NCBI RefSeq assembly: GCF_905163445.1
Contig: NC_053193.1
Span: forward strand, 7,440,001 to 7,504,000
DNA: 64,000 nucleotides
Source: Pararge aegeria
Taxonomy: Eukaryota > Arthropoda > Insecta > Lepidoptera > Nymphalidae
Direction of reading: 5' to 3'
A program made the translations under genes and the position numbers. Within the stretch, counting starts at the first letter, position 1, and the number at the start of each line of letters is the position of its first letter. Below are positions 39,056 through 51,187 of this stretch, one piece after another. Under the pieces are notes generated by a model. The model had not been told where the DNA came from. It made no database searches and saw only the letters and a list, made by a program, of their open reading frames with translations.

Positions 39056-40009
39056 AGTTACATATAACAATGTAACATACTATATCAATCTCAATTTTTC
39101 CTGTGCGCCGATAAAAGTTGAATCCCTTCACCGAATTAAAATTGGCCACCCCAAAAGTGTCATAAAACCGTCACAGGGCATCTTACATGTGATACGAACT
39201 GTGCGCGCGGAAATTGAAACTGGATCTCGGGTGCGAATTGACAACTTTGATCACCAGCAAAACCGTTACGGGGATTTGTTCGTCCCTCGGAAAATGCTAC
39301 GAGAACTGAAAGGTTTATCTTATTTTGGGATCCCCTCAAACGAAGTGCCATTTATGTGAATGGCGAATAGACTATAGTGCTTCCTTATATCGGCAATTCT
39401 GTAGGTATTGTGGTGGAAACATGGACAAATTGAGAGAAGAATGGGAAGTCGACACTTATCAGTCAGTCTTGATTATATACGGTAATTTTTTTGTCGTACA
39501 ACAGTGACCTAGGTAATCTGTTCGATCACTTCGTCAATTATCCATTGGTAAAAAAAATTGAAAGAGTTGTGTAAGAAGCACCCTATATCGAGTGTCAGTG
39601 ACGGGGCGCGGTGGTGGTAACAATTCAATCTACTGCGGTGGTTTCATGAAGCAGCAAACGCGTATGATAGACAATATACGATTTTTTTGTATAAATGTAC
39701 ATGAACAAATGCCGCTATAATACGCCTCGCTAGTCTGGCGCAATATGTCGAGGTCATCGGTGACGCGAACCCATAAGTTTGTCCTCTACCCAAAAGCTGC
39801 TTAAAACGACTCCAGTTTCCACTTTGAAATTTATATTATGAACCTACACATGATATTATCAGTATAGTATCTATACGTGTAATCTCTGATCTCAATTCTC
39901 TAAAATTTAACATGAAATCTTACTCGCAATCTTGAGATAGTCAGAGTAGATTTTAGTAGTTGTATCAAAGTGCAACTTGGTAGTGGAGTCATGTAAACTC
40001 TATGTCTAA

Positions 40010-40240
40010 GTCAAAGCAATAATGAAGATGTTCTGAGGGGCGCCGCTTAATTACCTTTCAAATGAGGTCGTGGTGGATCGAGTTGGTCCCCAGAAACAAT
40101 AATGAACCTGTCGATTAACGAGCGTCTTCAGAGTGCGGACTGATTCTAGATAAACTTCTTTATAAACTTGGAAGTAATTGAAATTTAAGATAGCCATAAA
40201 GTTTTCGGGCGGTAGACGTGACTGGCGTGTTAAAACTTAG
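40010..40240. repeat. repeat V, copy 1
   Basis: AGCAATAATGAAGATGTTCT, GGGCGCCGCTTAATTACCTT, TCAAATGAGGTCGTGG, ATAATGAACCTGTCGAT. Shared with 41100-41370, 60855-61005 and 61865-62025, all in the same orientation. Confidence 0.7.
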
Positions 40241-40559
40241 TTACAGCCAGAAGTAAATCAAACTCTGAACTTATTTTTTTTATTCCATTTTATTTCAACT
40301 TTTATACTACGTAATTTGTGTAGTCATATTATAGACATACTTGTTTTTCATTATAATTTTAACGATTGGCGAAGTAGCACCACTATAACAACTCAACCTG
40401 CGTATAAATATATATATATGTGGAAACTATGTAGAACTTCTAGGAGGGAAACGATCTAAGGTTTGTTTAACTTTTTAAATTAGGTTAGGTACCCATAAAA
40501 TTACATAGGTAGTTAAAAAAAAAACGAGTCAAAAGAACAACGAATAATATGGCAAAAAT

Positions 40560-40830
40560 CACAGCCCCTTTTCCGGAAACGGCGTATATCCGGAATATCT
40601 CTCGGATGAAAACCTTAGTGCCAACTGTAGGAAGAGGTAGCGGTCTAGAAGTTGTGCAGATTTCAGGTTTTTCTTGTTGGTGACGAACTCAGAAGTGGCA
40701 CTGGCCTCCTTTACGGTCCGGCCAATATGGCTGGGTGCGTACGTACGACACGACATGCGAAAGTCCCATAACAGGCATTTGCCGTTTTGCCAAGGGACGA
40801 GCGTCAAGCTAACAGACAAAAAAAACAGAC
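40560..40830 (-). pseudogene. transposon-derived coding fragment
   Basis: The - strand frame reads LTLVPWQNGKCLLWDF, then TYAPSHIGRTVKEASATSEF, then KNLKSAQLLDRYLFLQLAL. It resembles, from memory, a repeat-associated segment widespread in animals (VPW..GK.L.WD.T..DTLA.SHL…A…KY..L…F.P.A.ETLG). The glycine-rich end is replaced here (LRFSSERY). A 122-codon open frame covers it, but nothing else of a gene is present. Confidence 0.6.
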
Positions 40831-41099
40831 AGAAATTGTTACCCAAATAAGATTCCCTAAAATATAACAATATAACACATTGCTTGAGTTTTAGATTAAA
40901 AGTTACTAGGCTATCATAACAATGCATACAATAATTAGCGTCACTACTCAGTTAGCGCTTAGGGATATTTATTTAAATGGAAAAGGACAACTTTTGATTT
41001 TTTTGGCGACCTTCTTTACTTTGAGGGAGGGGCCGCTTCTGATGAATTTAACTTGTAGTTAAGCTACTGAGAACTATTATTATATTCAAGCAATGTGGG

Positions 41100-41370
41100 A
41101 ACGATATCCAAACTGCCGCTGGCAGACATGCCGAGTTGTTTGAAAGTAAGTCTTCGTAGTGGTGCCGTGAAGTACTGAAGCAATAATGAAGATGTTGTGA
41201 TGAGAGCCGTTTAATTAACTTCAAAATGAGGTCGCGGCCGCTTCAAGCACAGTCTGCGGGTAAATAATAATGAGTCTGTCGATCGCCGGCGCCTTGAGGG
41301 AGCGTTAAGTAATTTATACTTAGCGCTTAGAAAAACTTGGAAGTCATTACCGCTATAAATTCTCAAAGAT
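41100..41370. repeat. repeat V, copy 2 (longest)
   Basis: CCGAGTTGTTTGAAAGTAAG, GAAGCAATAATGAAGATGTT, CCGTTTAATTAACTTCAAAA, TGAGGTCGCGGCCGC, AATAATGAGTCTGTCGATCG and AGAAAAACTTGG. It overlaps both the part seen in copy 3 and the part seen in copy 4, so it defines the order of the unit. Confidence 0.75.
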
Positions 41371-41419
41371 TATTTTCCATGTTTTTTTAATGATATTATG
41401 ATTAAAATAAACACCTTAT

Positions 41420-41625
41420 ACTTTCATACTAATCAATCATCATACTCAACAATCTATTATCGGTCCACTTCTCTCACTAAGAAATGAGAACATCGTAAGA
41501 TAACCTGCATGCCTGAGAATTCTACATAATGTTCTCAAGGACGTTTGAAGTCCACATAACCTCACTTAGGCAGCGTGGTGAGTAGTGGACCGTTTATGAG
41601 TTCGATGGTGATGATGATGAATACC
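41420..41625. repeat. SINE family B composite
   Basis: A - strand 3' end (AACAATCTATTATCGGTCCA) is joined to a + strand body (ACCTGCATGCCTGAGAATTC, ACATAATGTTCTC) that ends in GATGGTGATGATGATGA. Confidence 0.55.
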
Positions 41626-42000
41626 TACTTCTTTACTAAGTAGCATGTCGGTTAGCATGCGGAAAGTTGTATATAGCCTGATTTAATAACTTCCAGGCAC
41701 AATTCTGTACGAGCTGAACATCCTATTACTTTAACGCTGATAGTATGGGAATAGTTCAACCAATTTAACCTCATATTGTTGAAAGTTATTAAACATCCCC
41801 GCACGGACCGCTTCTAAAATTGACTTTTACCAACACAGAGTTCATGTTTTAGAGCACTTGATGAACTGAATTCACTATTTTAATTAAAAAAAAAAAACCG
41901 TGTGAGTTGGTTTTCACAAGATAAGTCTCAGTACCAAGGTCGGAAATGGAACACTACACAGTATTAACATTATGTCATTACTACAAAAAATAATATAATA

Positions 42001-42180
42001 AAAAGCTGTTATAGCCAAGTGGATAAGGCTTCAGATTGGTGGTGGGGGGGGGGGGGGGGGGCAGGTTTTTTGCACCGCTAAATTTTCGGAGTTACGTGCG
42101 TTTTTAATTGTTTTTAAACATCGTGAGGTAACTTTAAAGTAACCATGCGCTATTGTGGGCCGGTAATGTGTTAATGCATC
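42001..42180 (+). repeat. SINE family B fragment with an 18-base G run
   Basis: A tRNA-like head (TTATAGCCAAGTGGATAAGG), then G18 at 42044-42061 where the family has a short GGGGG(C) stretch, then TCGGAGTTACGTGCG, ACATCGTGAGGTAAC and GGGCCGGTAATGTG. Confidence 0.7.
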
Positions 42181-42659
42181 TCTTTTCATTTATATTTTTT
42201 GTTGTTATAGCGATAACAGAATCTGTCCTGTACCGAATAAAGGGGACAGACGGACAGTTCAGGCTTAGTAATAGGGTACCGAGGGCGGCATTGTCTCTAC
42301 TAAAGCTGTAAATATGCTTGATTTCTATTGTATTTGTTACAAAATAAATATTACAAAATGACACATATTTTCTACGTTTGCAGAAGTGGTTCTCAATTGA
42401 ACGAAGATTTAAAAGGATCTTAATTAAGTTCTTGTACCTTATTAGCAATCTCGTTTCATTAAGCAAATATTTCCAAGAAATAAAATTCACTTGGAAGTCT
42501 TTTGGTGCGACTTTAAAAGGCCACAAATGAATTTTATGAAGGTCTTGTCAGTAAAGGCAACGAGGAACGGGCGGCTTGAATCGTTTTAGACCAAATATCT
42601 TTCTTTTATTCAAGGCGGCCAAGATTTTAATTTTAACTTCTTTCGTTTGGAAATTCGAA

Positions 42660-42860
42660 TTGCAATTCTGTCGTGGCCCACTGATATATTATCAAAATTA
42701 AGCTTAATTTGCTATACTCCGCGAAAAGCAGGAGAATCTGTGTGGTGTAATTTATAATTTCTTCAATCCTTATACCCCACACCAAACAGATCCTCGGCAA
42801 TATACCCTCTACGCACGTTTCGCTCCGAAACCGGAGCATCATCAGGAGATGTTGACTTTA
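42660..42860 (-). repeat. interspersed repeat T, longest copy
   Basis: ATCAAAATTAAGCTTAATTT, GCGAAAAGCAGGAGAATCTG, GGCAATATACCCTCTACGCA and CGTTTCGCTCCGAAACCGGA. It contains both parts that are separate elsewhere (5085, 15785). Confidence 0.65.
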
Positions 42861-42899
42861 CAATGAATAATTGTTAAGTGACTACTAACTGTTAGTACT

Positions 42900-43190
42900 T
42901 TATACAGGGCACGGGTTTTCTTTTAGAACGAGAAGGGTTAAGGCCGTAGTCCTCACTGGCCAAATGCGCACACTTATTTTGAGATCATTATGCAGAGACT
43001 ATTTATTAGGCATCATAGAGTTTTTCTTTACCGTTAAAAGAAGTGTTATTTAATTTGCTTAAATATAAAAAAAACACACATAACTCCGAAAAGATAGACG
43101 TGCGTGGGGGGAGCGAGTTAGATCCCGGGGATCAAACTCGCTCCCCCCAAAGGGTAACAAAAACCCTAACCACTAGTTATGTCCTCTGTA
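42900..43190 (-). mobile_element. SINE family B with inverted duplication in its head
   Basis: Body motifs AGGCCGTAGTCCTCACTGGC and CATCATAGAGTTTTTCTTTA. The tRNA-like head is altered by a foldback at 43106-43148, with arms of GGGGGGAGCGAGTTAGAT type (17 of 18 pairs) around CCCGGGG. Confidence 0.7.
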
Positions 43191-43554
43191 CTGTAATATA
43201 TATCCTCGAAAACGATGCCTTCATCCCCTTGATAAAAGTACAGGACATAGATGCGCGCAGCGTAATAAAAGTGAGAGCATCCGGTATCTAAAGACAAAAC
43301 AGTAATGGGCAGAGTAGGTACCTATCTTTTGATGTGAAATGGCTTACAACACTTCGCTTTACTCTGTAATGCGTCCGTTGTCAATTTAATGATAACAAGT
43401 GGCGCATCGCCGGTAGGGCTAATGTAGATAAAAGCTTTACTTGATGTTACTTATTTAAATGTGAAATACTGTTGCAACAATATAAATACCTACAACTTAC
43501 CTGTACGGAGTGAGAGTTACAAAAGTGTAGAATATAAAATGCGAGAAAATGGTT

Positions 43555-43840
43555 TTTTTATTCGCCTACAAGTTAGCCCTTAACTGCACTGGCACTACAT
43601 CTTAAGTGATGATGCAGTCTAAGATGTTAGTGGGCTAACGTGTTAGGTGTGCGGCAGTTATGTTAAAGCTACACACACCTTTTATTTGATGACTTAACGG
43701 CCAAAGCTTCCTACTGTACCGTACCAGCGGAGATTCAAAAATTATATATTAAACCAAATTGCATCTGCCGGGGATCGACCCGGCACCTCCGCTTATAGGA
43801 ACACAGCGCTCGCCACTTTGCCATGGAGTTCGTGAAAAAA
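43555..43840 (-). mobile_element. SINE family C, near full length
   Basis: On the - strand: GAACTCCATGGCAAAGTGGC (A-box region), GGGTCGATCCCCGGCAG (B-box), and a 3' end with AGACTGCATCATCACTTAAG and GGGCTAACTTGTAGG before an A-rich tail. Confidence 0.75.
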
Positions 43841-44352
43841 AATATGGTCAGAAGTTGGTATTATATTTCATTGGCAATTGTAACTTGTATAATATAAAAT
43901 ACTCTGTTCAAATTACATATGGTAGACATTTAATTACTATCAATGGAAGCTAAAAGTCAATCTAAATATATAAGATAGAAAACCAACTTACTCACTGACT
44001 TATCCTGAGATTTCGTGGATGAAGCCAACAAACTTGAAGTTTACGGTCGTAAATGAACCTACCTAAGTTCGTGAATGTTAAATGTTTGCATGCTCAAAAT
44101 ATTATTGATAAATTAGAATAAGGTGTTTATTAATATATAATGTATGTAAAGTATTTAGATTAATTATTAGTATAATATAAGTATTTTGTTTAAATATTAT
44201 ATACCCTACAGTAAGTTCTTCCTAGGATGTAGGTGTCAGCTAAGAAACTTAGCTGGAGATAAGCGCAGGCGGTCCAAAACGGTAGTTCTAAACAAACGCA
44301 GTTCCAGTTAGGTATATAATGTTTCTCGTTCAATCAAACAACGAGCTAAAGT

Positions 44353-45215
44353 CGATAGGAGCGCGCTAAGTAGCTTTTTGCTATCTGTCTCAATGAATAC
44401 TAGTTTTTAAAAGACAAGAACGCTGGCTTTGTTCCAATAGCCCGCCCAATAACGAAGCGTAAGTTACGACTTACGTAAATCTGCTTTATTGAATGGTGAT
44501 TTGACTACACTGAGAGGTCGTCATCAAAATCACTACTGAAGTAGCAAGCTCGAAAGCAAGCGTAGCTTGTGTTATGGATTCTAAGATCACTGATGAACGT
44601 TTTTATGAATATTACCCATAAATATCTACTTATAATATGCAGATGTACACCCAATAATAATAGTTTGGACTTTGCCCATTTTTAACGGGTTTTAACTTTG
44701 TTGGGGAAGAGGCTTTCCTTACTTTCATATATTTTTTTAAACTTTATCATAATAATCATTTTCATTTCAACAACCGATAGCCGTCGACTCCTACACATAG
44801 GTCTACTATAAAGACTTACACATTCCATGGAATTGTGTCGACCACGTGCAGCAGATCTCTGCTACTCGCTTGTAATTTAAACAACATGAAGTAATAACAT
44901 ACTTTTTTAAATTAGCGCTTTCAAACATACAGTATGCATTAATTATACAATTTGATTTATACATTACGATTATGTTATAACGTCACGATTTTCAATATAA
45001 AAGATGCACCTCACACCGCACGTATATTTGAAGAGCATTGAAGATGACATCAATTTACGATAGAAGATTCGCGGAGAGAATTTTTCCCTATTTGTCTCAA
45101 TGAATTCTAGTTCCCGAAGACAAGAAGCGTTGGATTCCTGCCAATAATCCGTCCAGTAGCGAAGCGTGAGCTAAGTCTGACACAAATCTTCTTTATTGAA
45201 TTGCGATTGTCTGTT
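44353..45215. repeat. pair of direct noncoding repeats about 705 bp apart
   Basis: Copy 1 44353-44520 and copy 2 45059-45215 share CGATAGGAG/CGATAGAAG, TGTCTCAATGAATACTAG/TGTCTCAATGAATTCTAG, AAGACAAGAA, CCAATA…CCGCCCAATAACGAAGC versus CCGTCCAGTAGCGAAGC, and TTTATTGAAT. The unit is about 160 bp and matches nothing else in the window. A SINE A fragment (44568-44660, - strand) lies between the copies. Confidence 0.75.
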
Positions 45216-45219
45216 TTCG

Positions 45220-47395
45220 AAGTTTGATGTATTTAAAGGTGATCTTTGAATGTTTCTGTTTTCCAGTTTCAAATAGGTAACAGTAAGAAATAAAACAACG
45301 ATAAATACCTACTCTGAAAACAACAACCTACTTTTACATTAGACTTCGGCGGAAGAAGGAAATGGTAATGTTTTTGATAAGCTAAGTATTATGAATATCG
45401 TTTTAAAGAAAGACCTAGCCTTAGGGCGTGGCTGGCCAAATAGATAAAAGGCTGGATACTGGTGAAAATTAATAAATTATGCCTATATACTCCTTCCAGG
45501 TATAGGCCATCAGCCAACTCAATGTCACAAGTCTCCTGGCAAGGTGGCCGGCTAGGTAGGTAGTTATCAGTATTTTATTTAATGCGTGGGTTATAAATGT
45601 ACCATGAATTACTAAGATTCATGGCTGTAAATAGATGGAATTTATGTTTCAAAAGTTTCTGCTAGGTATTCTTGGAACAAACAATATTTGTATTTTTAAC
45701 CTTCATTTTCAGGAAAAAGAAATCTCTCCGAATTATCTAAACGTTACTCAGTCACGCTGCGTGCGCCTTTCTGAGACATTTGCATTTATGAGATTGTTCT
45801 TGCTTGATTTTTCTCCGAGTACATACTAGTACCACCGTACACTGTTTCCCTATTAGATGATAGTAAAACGTCCAATACTCCTTAAGATTGTATTTACTAA
45901 CTTTTATCTAGTTTATAAAACATGATTATAGTTGGGCAATTTCTTATCGTCTTACATCCCATAACAGGGATCCCAAAATGTGTCTAAAGCTTATATTTAT
46001 TATGTAACTCCCTATACCTTATACAGGCATATCATTGGTATTTTTTAAATTAATATTAACATTAATATACTTAAAAGAAAGTAATGATTAATAATTACTC
46101 GGTGCAATGAGAAATAGATATTTTAGTAGGTAAAAAACATTTTAAATGTAGCAAACCTATACTTTTAGCGAAATAACTTTCATAAAAAAAAAGCAGTGAC
46201 AACCATAACAGCAGCTGGGTTTACAAAATAGTTCAATGTACACGTCGTAAAAATATTTTACTTAATTAATGATTACTGAAATAGACGTAGTAAATTTTGT
46301 AACTATTTCTCTATTTCTCCAATGTTCGTTTTCATTAACGACGAAAGAGGGAATGTTTCAATAACTAACGCCTAATCTAAAGAAATTTCTAATCACTCAT
46401 CTACCGTTCACCAATAGTTATCACCTAAGAGTTGGTAAAACTTTTCTTTTCGATTAGGCATATTAAGGCGATGCCTACCTAGGTTTAGAAAACTGGCTTA
46501 AGTTCAGTAGTAGTGATATTTATAATGGCTAGTTGTAAAGGGCTTATAAGCTTTGATAGATAATAGTTCGCTGACCAAAATGCATAGCTCAGTAGGTTTA
46601 AAAAATCAAAAACCTACTAGGTAACTTGATTTTTTTTATCAATTTTTTTTGACATGTTTTATATAAATCCCACCCAGAAGAAGTAGGTATAATCGCAGGC
46701 AATCAGACGCTCAAAAATGTTGGCGACACGCGACCATCGCAATGAAATTTGCATGAATTTGTAGTTTTCTTGTTATTATACGGGAGTTATGAGATAGAAA
46801 ATTGTTTATTTATAGCCTATTTTTGAACTGAAATGCTTGCCAAAAACGACTCCCGTATTTATAAGTAAGTAAATAAATTACGGAATATATTGAATTCCAG
46901 TCTAGATACATAATAAGGCCAGGTATAAAAACTTGAGGGTGGTGGCGATATCTCGTAATCAGCTGATTCCACTCATTTTGCAACGGTTAAACAAGTCGGT
47001 AACTAGACAGGTGACTGACTTATTCATCCTTCGCGCTATGGAACCACCTGATAGTTATAGCTTAGTTGCCAACACGGATTAGAGCAGCGTGGAAGGTTTA
47101 TAAGTTTTGATGTCCGTTTTCACTAAATATAGGAAATGGTTTGATCGGATGCCTAACTATTTAGGTACCTAATGCCTCAAGAAAAATCGTTTCACCAACT
47201 CTTAAGTAATGAAAAACGACGTTAGGCACCAATAAAGTTGCGACACCGATTCACCATTGCGCACTTGACAGATAACAAAAATTAAATTCAGTATTTCCCG
47301 CTTTACAATTAAAATAAAATATAAACTGAATTTAAATTTTTTTCTTTCATTTTACGCTGCGCATAAAAACATGATTAACTGATTATTATTCTTTT
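45220..47395. other. intergenic, nothing recognised
   Basis: AT-rich sequence with no protein, RNA or repeat signal that I could name. A 64-codon frame at 45635-45829 is not supported. Confidence 0.5.
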
Positions 47396-47399
47396 TAAT

Positions 47400-47695
47400 T
47401 ACTTCATCTAATCAAGCGGGCCACTACAGAGCAAGGGTCTTCTCGCGCAACGAGGAGGGCTTAAGGCCGTAGTCCACCACGCTGGCCCAGTGCGGATTGT
47501 TGGACTCCACACACCTTTGAGAACATTATGTAGAACTCTTAGGCTGACGTTGAAGTAAGGTGATATTTTCAATTGCTAAAAACGCACATAACTTAGAAAA
47601 GTTAGAGTTGCGTGCTGGGATTCGAACTCGGCCCCCCGAAAGTGAAGTCGAGCTCCTAACTTATGCGCTATCACCGCTTCGTTATTTAAATTACT
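47400..47695 (-). mobile_element. SINE family B, near full length
   Basis: TTAAGGCCGTAGTCCACCAC, GCTGGCCCAGTGCGGATTG, GTGCTGGGATTCGAACTCGG (B-box) and ATGCGCTATCACCGC (A-box end). One of the best copies. Confidence 0.85.
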
Positions 47696-47734
47696 TTGGG
47701 TTTTTAGACAACGACCAACGTAAATGATCTGGAC

Positions 47735-47850
47735 ATCATCATCATCATATGGACCCATTGCCGGCCCGCTACGGGGCATGGGTCTCACAGTGGGGAGGGT
47801 TTAGGCCGTAGCCCACCCCAGTGCGGATTGGTGATGTGCGATAATATAGA
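47735..47850 (-). repeat. SINE family B 3' fragment
   Basis: CATCATCATCATATGG, CCGGCCCGCTACGGGGCATG and TAGGCCGTAGCCCACCCCAG. It is followed by an R fragment (GGCCTTTCTCCAGCAGTGGG) at 47995-48055. Confidence 0.65.
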
Positions 47851-47946
47851 CCAACACCGATTTGTTTGTTGCATTTGTTTGTATAAATATTATAATAACT
47901 ACTTTACATTTTAAAAACTGTATGTACCTACATTCTTGTGAATAAA

Positions 47947-47971
47947 TTATTATTATTATTATTATTATTTG
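47947..47971. repeat. (ATT)n microsatellite
   Basis: About eight uninterrupted ATT units. Confidence 0.9.
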
Positions 47972-48059
47972 TGGCCAAGGGCGTCGTGCCATTGTTCCCT
48001 TTGCGGTATGAAAGTGGCCTTTCTCCAGCAGTGGGACTTTATAGGCTATTGATGAACAA

Positions 48060-49090
48060 AATGTTGTTTTGTTGCTTGCGTGAAAATATCATGATGATGG
48101 TGGTGTTTTGATACTGTGGGTAGGCCTTAGATCAGTTAATCGAGATTTCGCGGGTGGAAGATTAATAACACAGATACCTACATACTAATTCGACATAGAC
48201 CCGCGCAGTTCGTGTTCATTGTTTATAGGTAATGCGATATGTGTATTTGAGGATATAGTTTCTGTCGACGCAAAATTTCCGCTACTAGCCATGTCTTCGC
48301 CAACTGGCCAATAGTCACGTTTCTGCCACCATTCGCCGACAGTTCGCTACGCGCCACGTGTCCGACGCTCGCCTTTTTACAAACCGCTTATGGACGACTT
48401 ACCTGCTCTCAATACGTTAAAATTAAGGCAATTCAATTTATTATCTTACGAATATGTAAAAGCGTAATTGTTAAATGAGTTTTGTCTGAACAAATAAATC
48501 TTGTTAAGAGGCATAGCCTACTTTACCAAATTTTTCTGCTCCCTAATGTATTTAATGTGGTATTATGTAAGAATTAAATTTTCTCTTTTTGCTTTTCATC
48601 TCTTTAAGTAATACGTTATGACGGAAGTTAAATTAAGCGTCGCTTCCATTTTAGTACTTGACTGACGATTAGGTATTAGGAGATATTTTTTTTCTTGATT
48701 GTTCAAAGAAGGAAAGAATACATAACCAAAACACTGCTCCGTCTTTAGAAACTAAACCGTTTATGTAAGGATAGCGGTTTGTAATGGAGATATTTTACTA
48801 GTGGTGTAAAAAAGTACCCTTTCTCGGCTCGGCGCGGCGTTTCACCGTGAAGCCCTTTTTGCGGAAAATATACCAGTTATTGTTCTAATGGATTTATGCT
48901 TTCCTTTTATAAACGCCGTAAGCTCTGTTAGGGAAATTAAAAAATAACAATAACGATAGCAGTTTTTGTACATTGGAAATATGAAGGTGTTTTTTTTATT
49001 TTAACAAAAATAGTCGCGAATAAAGAAAACTCTGTGTAAATTTATGCCTTTTTTAGCAGAGCATTGCAGATATAAATAAAATATACTATA
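48060..49090. other. intergenic with one CpG-richer patch
   Basis: Bases 48262-48400 are CpG-rich (GCTACGCGCCACGTG, CGACGCTCGCC) and 48830-48860 carries CTCGGCGCGGCG. No gene or known repeat was recognised. Confidence 0.4.
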
Positions 49091-49094
49091 CTTA

Positions 49095-49460
49095 ACTGCG
49101 TCTTTAGTCTTGTGACAGGTCTACTGAAGCTAAGAATCACGAGGTCTTAAGTTCGATTCCTAGTACACTAGTGAGAATATTGGCGTTGTTCTCACTTTAT
49201 GCCAAGAAGAGAACTTTATACCATCGGTTTCACTTATTACCACCAACATTTGATGATTATTTTTTAAGAAGGTTTGATGTCTAAGTGGGTGTGAAGCTTA
49301 AGCCCAGCTGTGGGATACCGTGAAGCAAAGGCGAGTGGAGTCTAGCAATTTGCATTTGGCCAGAATGGTTGACTACGTACAGAAACGTTAAATCGAAGTA
49401 AGTCTTTGTTGGTAGGGTTAACCAGAAACGGCAGAAGCTTCCCACCAAACGAATTACACC
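49095..49460. repeat. tRNA-like SINE head (+) and adjacent unnamed repeat
   Basis: GAGGTCTTAAGTTCGATTCC at about 49140 is B-box-like. At 49295-49320, AAGCCCAGCTGTGGGATACC resembles a short motif frequent in lepidopteran repeats. Confidence 0.4.
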
Positions 49461-49610
49461 TAAAAAGGACATACAATCGATTACATTTATCTTTTTTATA
49501 AAAGCTTTTAGATTATTGTGCTTATTTAAGTAAGATAAACAGCTCCGATTTTACAATACAGCTGTATGAACTCTTGCATAAATGATTTTCAATTTTCTCT
49601 TGATACACAG

Positions 49611-49815
49611 CAGACACGTGGTCGTACAAAAACCCGGTCTCAGTCTCCCGGATAAGATTTATAACCGGAGTGTTTTGGAGCCGGTCCAGGTGTGGAATCT
49701 ATTTTCAACGCAAAAAGAACTATCAAAAGATATATACCCTTGTCTGCGTTCGACCGTTATAAAGTTAAACAAGGGTGAAATTCGTAAACTGGCTGCTCGT
49801 ATAATTATAGACTGA
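49611..49815 (+). other. open frame after a plausible splice acceptor, unrecognised
   Basis: After TTGATACACAG a 68-codon open stretch begins SRHVVVQKPGLSLPDK and ends with stop TGA at 49813-49815. Its composition is more even than its flanks and it contains KLNKGEIRKLAARI. It matches no family that I know. It could be a last exon of an unseen gene, part of a transposon or chance. Confidence 0.2.
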
Positions 49816-49907
49816 GTTAGATACAGTATCTTTATTTCAATTAGGTAAGTGAAACCTCACTTTAGGAAACTTCAGAACGGTTCCAGAACGTGTATTATAA
49901 AGTTGTG

Positions 49908-50115
49908 TCGACCTCCTTGGCGCAATGGTGAGGTTGGTCATAGAAGTCCCGGGTTCGATCCCCGACATTCGGAAATTTATAATTTTAGATTTTTTTCTGT
50001 TCTGATCTGATAGGAGGCTCTTAGGCCGTTATCATCTTAGACTGCATCGTCATTTACCCATCCATACCATCAGGAGAGATTGCCAAGGTCCAAATTATTG
50101 TGAAATAAAAATAAA
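49908..50115 (+). mobile_element. SINE family C, near full length
   Basis: GACCTCCTTGGCGCAATGGT (A-box), CCCGGGTTCGATCCCCGAC (B-box), GGAGGCTCTTAGGCC, TCTTAGACTGCATCGTCATT, ATACCATCAGGAGAGATTGC and an A-rich end. Confidence 0.8.
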
Positions 50116-51185
50116 ATGTGGAGCTAGCGAAACTGGTTAGTCTGATTGCTGGACTTAGCTTCTATTTCAGAAACTGACTGAAATAATCTTCATCATTCAA
50201 GTCCATGATATCCTATGGACACGTATATTTACCTATATGTTAAACCGCAATTCATAAAAAGCACCGCAAGATTTGAGATGTCCTTTCGACTTGTTATCCC
50301 TGTCACCTTTAAATCAAGTGTGAACAAAGGTGTGACAGGTTCGGTTACTTTGATTTGTAATGTTTCTGACTACCAATTTACAGTGGTGGATCAATGTCCA
50401 ATGAAAGATGGGGTTCTATTCTATTATTTTTTTAGTAGTGAAATCCCTTTTTATTGATTTAAAAAATAGATAAATTCGAATCCGGAAAATCAAAGTAAAA
50501 AAAATTTCATACTTATTTGGTTGTTATTTAGGTCATAAACATACGTGAAAACCAATTGCTATAAGTTAAACATTTCTAAGACTTTTTAGATTTAAATTTT
50601 AATTACATGAACAATCATTTTATTCCATCAGTAAACAGATACCATTATTTTATTGCCTTAACTATTCTCTAAAGTGAAACTAATTAATTCTCTACCATTA
50701 AGGATTGTTCAATAGGGAATAGAAGAGAAATCATTTAGTCTACAGAATTTAGCTTATTCAATTTATTACTTATAATGAAATCTTGTTCTTCCACTAGATA
50801 TTAATCATAATGAAGAAATGAACATTGCCCGAATATGTGACCAGAGCTTCAGTTTGGAAAATAGAATAAATATATGTTAGCAAATCTGCCTTTGTATGTA
50901 CATTTGGTTAAATATTTCAAAATGACAGGAACCCAGATCGCAAAGGAAGCTCTTATAAAATGGCGGAAAAATTAGAGGTACACAGAAGTACAGACAGGAG
51001 TGTCAAGAGAAGATTGAAGAAGTTATTTCTTTGTAGTTAATTAACAGTGGGATATAAGTTCAGATAGATTGATGTTCGAGTTTGGAATGTGCCATGTTGT
51101 AATTAGAGATACATAAACGATTAAACGTTGTAAGATATAAACATGGGGTTTCTCTTATATATATGTATATAAGAGTATAATAGTA
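50116..51185. other. intergenic, nothing recognised
   Basis: AT-rich. An 80-codon frame at 50215-50457 has no recognisable domain. Confidence 0.5.
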
Positions 51186-51187
51186 GA

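Noticed and set aside
42134..42526. 130-codon open frame on the - strand
   Set aside because: Overlaps a SINE B fragment at one end and shows no recognisable motif or splice context.
49912..49975. tRNA gene from clear A and B boxes
   Set aside because: No acceptor or anticodon stem; it continues into a SINE body with the family C tail.
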